From: CAYYWV01 sp964475385
GTDB lineage: Bacteria; Pseudomonadota; Alphaproteobacteria; JAAXGF01
Direction: 5' to 3'
DNA length: 22,973 nucleotides
NCBI GenBank assembly: GCA_964475385.1
Contig: CAYYWV010000040.1
Location: 1-22,973, forward strand
The first letter of the stretch is position 1; each line of letters opens with the position of its first letter. Position numbers and translations under genes: made by a program. Shown one piece after another: positions 17,988 through 22,973 of this stretch. The notes under the pieces are model-generated. The model searched no databases, was not told where the DNA came from, and was given only the letters and a program-made list of their open reading frames with translations.

Positions 17988-18506
17988 ATGACACAGACAC
18001 CGTCCGCCGGCCCGGCCGAGGATGCGCGCGTTCTGTTCAACGCGGTCCTCGTGCCGCATCGCTCGCTTTCGCGGCGCGGGTTCGCCGTGGTGATGGCTTT
18101 GGTCGCGCTCCCTTGCGCGGTGATGAGTTGTCTTTTCTACTTGGCCGGCGCCTGGCCGATCGCCGGTTTTCTCGGTCTCGACGTAGCGCTGGTATGGCTC
18201 GCCTTTCGCCTCAACTACCGGTCGGGACGGCTGTACGAGACCCTGGCGTTGACGCCTGCGGACCTCGTCGTGCGCCGCATCCAGCCTTCGGGCCGCATGC
18301 GCGAGTGGCGCTTCCAACCCTACTGGTTGCGGGTCGAGGTCGAGAACCCTTGCGCGCCGGACTGTCGGCTGACGCTCGCCTCCCACGGACGCCGGCTGAC
18401 GATCGGCGCCTTTCTCACCGCCGACGAACGCCGCGAGCTGGCCGAGGCGCTGCGCGCGGCGCTTCGGCGGCTGCGCTGCCTTCCCGAGCCGCTTCCCCAG
18501 GCCTGA
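17988..18506 (+). CDS. DUF2244 domain membrane protein, function unknown
   Basis: The 172-residue protein matches the DUF2244 pattern: a short N-terminus with FNAVLVPHRSLSRRGF (about 17-32), two membrane helices (about 33-53 and 57-75), and a cytoplasmic part with YETLALTPADLVVRR, GRMREWRFQPYWLRV and GAFLTADERRELAEAL. The function of the family is not known. In Alphaproteobacteria it is often next to nth, as here, where it is divergent from the second nth copy. ATG 17988 is chosen because the upstream ATGs (17973, 17979) sit on or just after the -10 element; no strong ribosome binding site is seen. The next gene follows after 25 bp and is probably in the same operon. Confidence 0.88.
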   Translation: MTQTPSAGPAEDARVLFNAVLVPHRSLSRRGFAVVMALVALPCAVMSCLFYLAGAWPIAGFLGLDVALVWLAFRLNYRSGRLYETLALTPADLVVRRIQPSGRMREWRFQPYWLRVEVENPCAPDCRLTLASHGRRLTIGAFLTADERRELAEALRAALRRLRCLPEPLPQA

Positions 18507-18531
18507 GCGCGCGGCCGGAGCCGACGCGGTG

Positions 18532-19431
18532 ATGCGCTTCGGAATCGAGCCGCGCGCGTTTCTTCTGCTTATGCTCCTGGCCGCGATCTGGGGCGGCTCT
18601 TACATGCTGATCAAGCTTGCCCTTGGGACCGTGCCGCCGACCACGATCGCGGCGGCGCGAATCGCCATCGCCGTTCCCGCGCTTGCCGGCGCGGCCAGAA
18701 TCGCGGGGGTGCGGCTGCCGCGCGACCTTGCCGGCTGGGCGCCGTATCTGGCGCTCGGCCTGCTCTCAAGCGCGCTCCCCTTCGCCTTGATCGGCTGGGG
18801 CGAGCGCCGGATCGACAGCGCGCTCGCCGCGATTCTCACCGGGGTCATGCCGCTCGCGACCGCGGCGCTCGCCCATGTCTTCACCGACGACGACCGGCTC
18901 ACCGTCGCCAAAGCGACGGGGGTCGCGCTGGGTTTCGCGGGACTTATCGTTCTGGTGGGCGGCGACGCCCTCGCCGGGCTCGGCGATCAGCTCGCGGGCC
19001 AGCTCGCCGTCGTCGCGGCGGCGCTGTGCTATGCCGGGAACGCGGTCTACGCCCGCCGGCTCGGCCCCCGGCCCCCGGTGGCGACGGCGACGGCGACCAT
19101 GGTCGCAGCCCTCGTCGTGATCCTGCCCGCGAGCCTGATCATTGACCGTCCCTGGCGGCTTGCGCCCGACGCGACCGCGCTGTGGGCCATCGCCGCGCTC
19201 GGCCTCGGCGCGACCGCGGGGGGCATGCTCATCTTCTATGCCCTCGTGCGCTCGGCCGGCGCGACGACGACCGCGCTGGTCAACTATCTGGTGCCTTTGT
19301 CGGGAATCGCCTGGGGCGCCGCAGTGCTTGGCGAGCGGCCGCCGTTGCGCGCCTTTGCGGCGCTCGGTCTGATCCTCGCGGGCGTTGCGCTGGCCAACCG
19401 GCGAGCGAAGAAGCCCGACGTCAGCTCTTAA
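18532..19431 (+). CDS. EamA-family (drug/metabolite superfamily) transporter
   Basis: The 299-residue inner-membrane protein has two EamA repeats with about ten hydrophobic helices. The first repeat opens with LLLMLLAAIWGGSYMLIKLA, and the second (from about residue 150) ends with LVNYLVPLSGIAWGAAVLGE, both typical of DMT exporters of amino acids or metabolites. The substrate cannot be inferred. GTG 18529 directly before ATG 18532 is an equally possible start; GGAG at 18517-18520 lies 8 bases from the GTG and 11 from the ATG. The gene follows the DUF2244 gene by 25 bp. Its last 11 bases overlap the end of the convergent dapB gene. Confidence 0.92.
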   Translation: MRFGIEPRAFLLLMLLAAIWGGSYMLIKLALGTVPPTTIAAARIAIAVPALAGAARIAGVRLPRDLAGWAPYLALGLLSSALPFALIGWGERRIDSALAAILTGVMPLATAALAHVFTDDDRLTVAKATGVALGFAGLIVLVGGDALAGLGDQLAGQLAVVAAALCYAGNAVYARRLGPRPPVATATATMVAALVVILPASLIIDRPWRLAPDATALWAIAALGLGATAGGMLIFYALVRSAGATTTALVNYLVPLSGIAWGAAVLGERPPLRAFAALGLILAGVALANRRAKKPDVSS

Positions 19432-20233
19432 AGCCGAGCACGTCGTCCATGCCGTAGAGCCCCGGGGGCCGGCCGCGCGCCCAGAGCGCCGCGCGCACCG
19501 CGCCGCGAGCGTAGATCGCGCGCGACGAGGCCCGGTGGCCGAGCTCGATCCGCTCGCCGTCGGCGGCGAAGACCACCGCATGGTCGCCGATCACGTCGCC
19601 GCCGCGGAGCGCCGCGAAGCCGATCGCGCCGCGCGGGCGCGGTCCCGTCAACCCGTCGCGGCCGCGCACCGCGACCGCGTCCAGGTCGACCCCGCGCCCT
19701 TCGGCCGCCGCGCGCCCGAGCGCAAGCGCCGTGCCCGAGGGCGCATCGACCTTGTGGCGGTGGTGCATCTCGACGATCTCGATGTCGTAGTCGGAATCGA
19801 GCGCGCGGGCGACCATGCGCGTAAGCCCGATCAGAAGATTGACCCCGAGGCTCATGTTGGGCGCCCAGACGATGGGCGTCTTCGCGGCCGCGGCTTCGAG
19901 CGCGGCGCGGTGGCGGGCCTCGAGCCCGGTGGTGCCGATCACGTGGATCGCGCCGCATTCGGCGGCGAGCGCCGCGTGCTCCGCGCTGGCGTCGGGCGTG
20001 GTGAACTCGAGCACCGCGTCGCAGGTCTCGAACAGGGCGCGGGCGTCGTCGCCGACCGCGATCCCGAGCGTCCCGATCCCGGCGAGGCGCCCGATGTCGC
20101 CGCCGACCGCCGCCGCGCCCGGGGCCTCGATCCCGCCGGCGAGCGCGCAGCCTTCGGTCGCCTGGACCTCCTGCACCAGCATGCGTCCCATGCGGCCGGC
20201 GCAGCCGACCACGCCAATTCTCATTTCGGTCAT
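19421..20233 (-). CDS. dapB: 4-hydroxy-tetrahydrodipicolinate reductase DapB
   Basis: DapB reduces hydroxy-tetrahydrodipicolinate in the diaminopimelate/lysine pathway, supplying lysine and the peptidoglycan cross-link amino acid. The 270-residue product has the nucleotide-binding motif GVVGCAGRMGR (about 7-17), the GTTGL motif (100-104) and the active-site signature EMHHRHKVDAPSGTAL (155-170) with H157 and K161, the equivalents of E. coli H159 and K163. ATG 20233 is chosen because an AGGGGGA sequence lies about 5 bases upstream; ATG 20224 is in frame but has no ribosome binding site. It follows dnaJ by 58 bp and may be co-transcribed with dnaK-dnaJ. The 3' end overlaps the EamA transporter gene by 11 bp. 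Confidence 0.97.
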   Translation of the reverse strand: MTEMRIGVVGCAGRMGRMLVQEVQATEGCALAGGIEAPGAAAVGGDIGRLAGIGTLGIAVGDDARALFETCDAVLEFTTPDASAEHAALAAECGAIHVIGTTGLEARHRAALEAAAAKTPIVWAPNMSLGVNLLIGLTRMVARALDSDYDIEIVEMHHRHKVDAPSGTALALGRAAAEGRGVDLDAVAVRGRDGLTGPRPRGAIGFAALRGGDVIGDHAVVFAADGERIELGHRASSRAIYARGAVRAALWARGRPPGLYGMDDVLGFKS

Positions 20234-20291
20234 GGCGTCCCCCTGTCTTCGCCTCCCGCCTCGGCGCGGCGTTTCCAAATACGAAACCGCG

Positions 20292-21428
20292 CTACTCGCG
20301 GAGATCCTCCCACAGCTCCTTGACCTTGCGGAAGAAGCCTTCCGATTCGGGGCTCGTGTTCTTGCCGCCGGCGCGCTCGAACTCGCGCAGGAGCTCCTGC
20401 TGGCGCTTGGTCAGGTTGACCGGGGTCTCGACCACCGCCTGAATGTACATGTCGCCGCGGCCGCTGCCGCGCATGGGCGTCATGCCCTTGCCCTTGAGTC
20501 GGAACTGGTGCCCGGTCTGAGTTCCCGGGGGAATGTTCACCCGGGCGCGGCCGCCGTCGATGGTCGGCACCTCGATGGTCCCGCCGAGCGCGGCGGTGAC
20601 CATGGGAATCGGCACCCGGCAGTGGATGTTGAGGCCGTCGCGCTGGAACACCCGGTGCGGCTTGATGGTGAGAAAGATGTAGAGATCGCCCGGCGGCGCG
20701 CCGCGCAGGCCCGCCTCGCCCTCGCCGGCGAGCCGAATCCGAGTGCCGTCCTCGACCCCGGGCGGAATATTGACCGAAAGCGTCTTTTCGCGTTGAACCC
20801 GGCCGCTGCCGCGACAGGTCCGGCACGGGTTCTTGATGACCCGTCCTGCGCCCTGGCAGGCGGGGCAGGTCCGCTCGACCGTGAAGAAGCCCTGCTGCGT
20901 GCGGATCTTGCCGATGCCGCGGCAGGTCGGGCAGGCCTCGGGCCGCGCGCCTTCGGCGGCGCCCGTGCCCCCGCAGTCGCTGCAGATCACCATCGACGGC
21001 ACCCGGAGCTTGGCGCGTTTGCCGCGGAACGCCTCTTCGAGGGTGATCTCCATGTTGTAGCGGAGATCGGACCCGCGCATCGCGCCTTGCGGCCCGCTGC
21101 GCCGGTGGCCGCCGCCCATGAACTCGCCGAACAGATCCTCGAAGGCGTCGGCGAAGCTGGTCGTGAAGTTGAAGTCGAAGCCGCCGGGACCGGGGCCGCC
21201 CTGCTCGAAGGCGGCGTGGCCGAAGCGGTCGTAGGCGGCGCGTTTCTCGGGGTCTTTGAGCGCCTCGTAGGCCTCGGAGACCTCCTTGAACTTGCGTTCG
21301 GCGTCCTTATCCCCCTGATTGCGATCGGGGTGATACTTCATCGCCAGCTTGCGGTACGCCTTCTTGATCTCGTCCGCGCTGGCGCCCCGATCGACGCCGA
21401 GGATCTGATAGTAGTCCTTTCTGGCCAT
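20292..21428 (-). CDS. dnaJ: Chaperone protein DnaJ
   Basis: DnaJ (Hsp40) delivers unfolded substrates to DnaK and stimulates its ATPase. The 378-residue product has the whole type I layout: J domain with HPD at 33-35; Gly/Phe-rich linker (about 77-106); a zinc-binding region with four C-x-x-C-x-G-x-G repeats (C149/C152, C166/C169, C188/C191, C202/C205); and the C-terminal substrate-binding barrels (about 210-355). Length is standard. An AAGG lies about 7 bases before the ATG. It is 79 bp downstream of dnaK, with a strong hairpin in the gap. Confidence 0.98.
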   Translation of the reverse strand: MARKDYYQILGVDRGASADEIKKAYRKLAMKYHPDRNQGDKDAERKFKEVSEAYEALKDPEKRAAYDRFGHAAFEQGGPGPGGFDFNFTTSFADAFEDLFGEFMGGGHRRSGPQGAMRGSDLRYNMEITLEEAFRGKRAKLRVPSMVICSDCGGTGAAEGARPEACPTCRGIGKIRTQQGFFTVERTCPACQGAGRVIKNPCRTCRGSGRVQREKTLSVNIPPGVEDGTRIRLAGEGEAGLRGAPPGDLYIFLTIKPHRVFQRDGLNIHCRVPIPMVTAALGGTIEVPTIDGGRARVNIPPGTQTGHQFRLKGKGMTPMRGSGRGDMYIQAVVETPVNLTKRQQELLREFERAGGKNTSPESEGFFRKVKELWEDLRE

Positions 21429-21450
21429 CGCGCGCCTTATTCACGAACAA

Positions 21451-21474
21451 GCCGTCCCGACGCCGCGGGACGGC
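21451..21474 (-). terminator. Hairpin between dnaK and dnaJ
   Basis: GCCGTCCCG and CGGGACGGC form a perfect 9 bp stem with a 6-base loop. In the direction of dnaK-dnaJ transcription it is followed by TTGTTCG, a poor U tract. It could be a partial terminator lowering dnaJ relative to dnaK, or a stabiliser of the dnaK mRNA 3' end. Confidence 0.5.
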
Positions 21475-21507
21475 CCGTTTCGTCCTCGTCTCCGCCCCGT
21501 CGCCGTA

Positions 21508-22973
<1,466 letters not shown>

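Noticed and set aside
17846..18040. 65-codon upstream extension of the second nth gene
   Set aside because: It crosses the candidate promoter and the DUF2244 start region, and the ATG at 17845 aligns exactly with the start of the first copy.
20264..20290. Imperfect GTTTC/GAAAC hairpin between dnaJ and dapB
   Set aside because: The stem is short, bulged and has no U run; it may be chance.

Overview
The window is a stretch of very GC-rich (roughly 70% by eye), densely coded chromosome with almost entirely housekeeping content. It points to an alphaproteobacterium, most likely near the Rhodospirillales. The reasons are the mutS-glnD-murJ order with a divergent malic enzyme gene, a malic enzyme fused to a phosphotransacetylase-like domain, DUF2244 next to an endonuclease III gene, dnaK-dnaJ followed by dapB, and a sequence matching the CtrA binding consensus. 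No tRNA, rRNA, insertion sequence, phage gene or CRISPR array was seen, and no gap without a gene exceeds 300 bases.

Layout. Positions 1-5595 (minus strand) carry mutS, glnD and the first 30 codons of murJ, probably one transcript. Positions 5596-8189 hold a divergent promoter region and maeB. Positions 8190-9184 hold a CtrA-type box and a small coiled-coil protein whose N-terminus resembles the Caulobacter polarity factor PodJ. It converges on ald (alanine dehydrogenase, minus strand). Positions 10504-12916 (minus strand) form a tight three-gene operon: PfkB-family/adenosine kinase, flavin-reductase-like protein and LigB-type extradiol dioxygenase. Positions 13039-16054 (plus strand) carry an amidase, an EI24 membrane protein and a lipoprotein. 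Positions 15963-17845 hold two endonuclease III paralogues (minus strand, about 67% identical by hand alignment) on either side of a plus-strand VOC/glyoxalase-fold gene. Positions 17988-19431 carry a DUF2244 membrane protein and an EamA-family transporter. Positions 19421-22973 (minus strand) hold dnaK (N-terminus outside the window), dnaJ and dapB.

How the parts relate. mutS and the two nth genes are DNA repair functions (mismatch repair and oxidised-base excision). glnD and ald both touch nitrogen metabolism. maeB and ald both bear on the pyruvate node. dnaK and dnaJ form the Hsp70 chaperone pair.

No clearly novel multi-gene system is visible. The signals most worth checking are: (i) a perfect TTAA-N7-TTAA box plus an inverted repeat in front of the PodJ-like gene; (ii) a run of three neighbouring genes (nth, VOC, nth) with -10-like hexamers only 6-8 bases from the start codon and no ribosome binding site, suggesting leaderless mRNAs; (iii) the nth duplication, with a Gln-to-Arg change at the DNA-intercalating position in one copy; (iv) the kinase-flavin reductase-dioxygenase operon. 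Promoters and terminators were judged by eye and are tentative.
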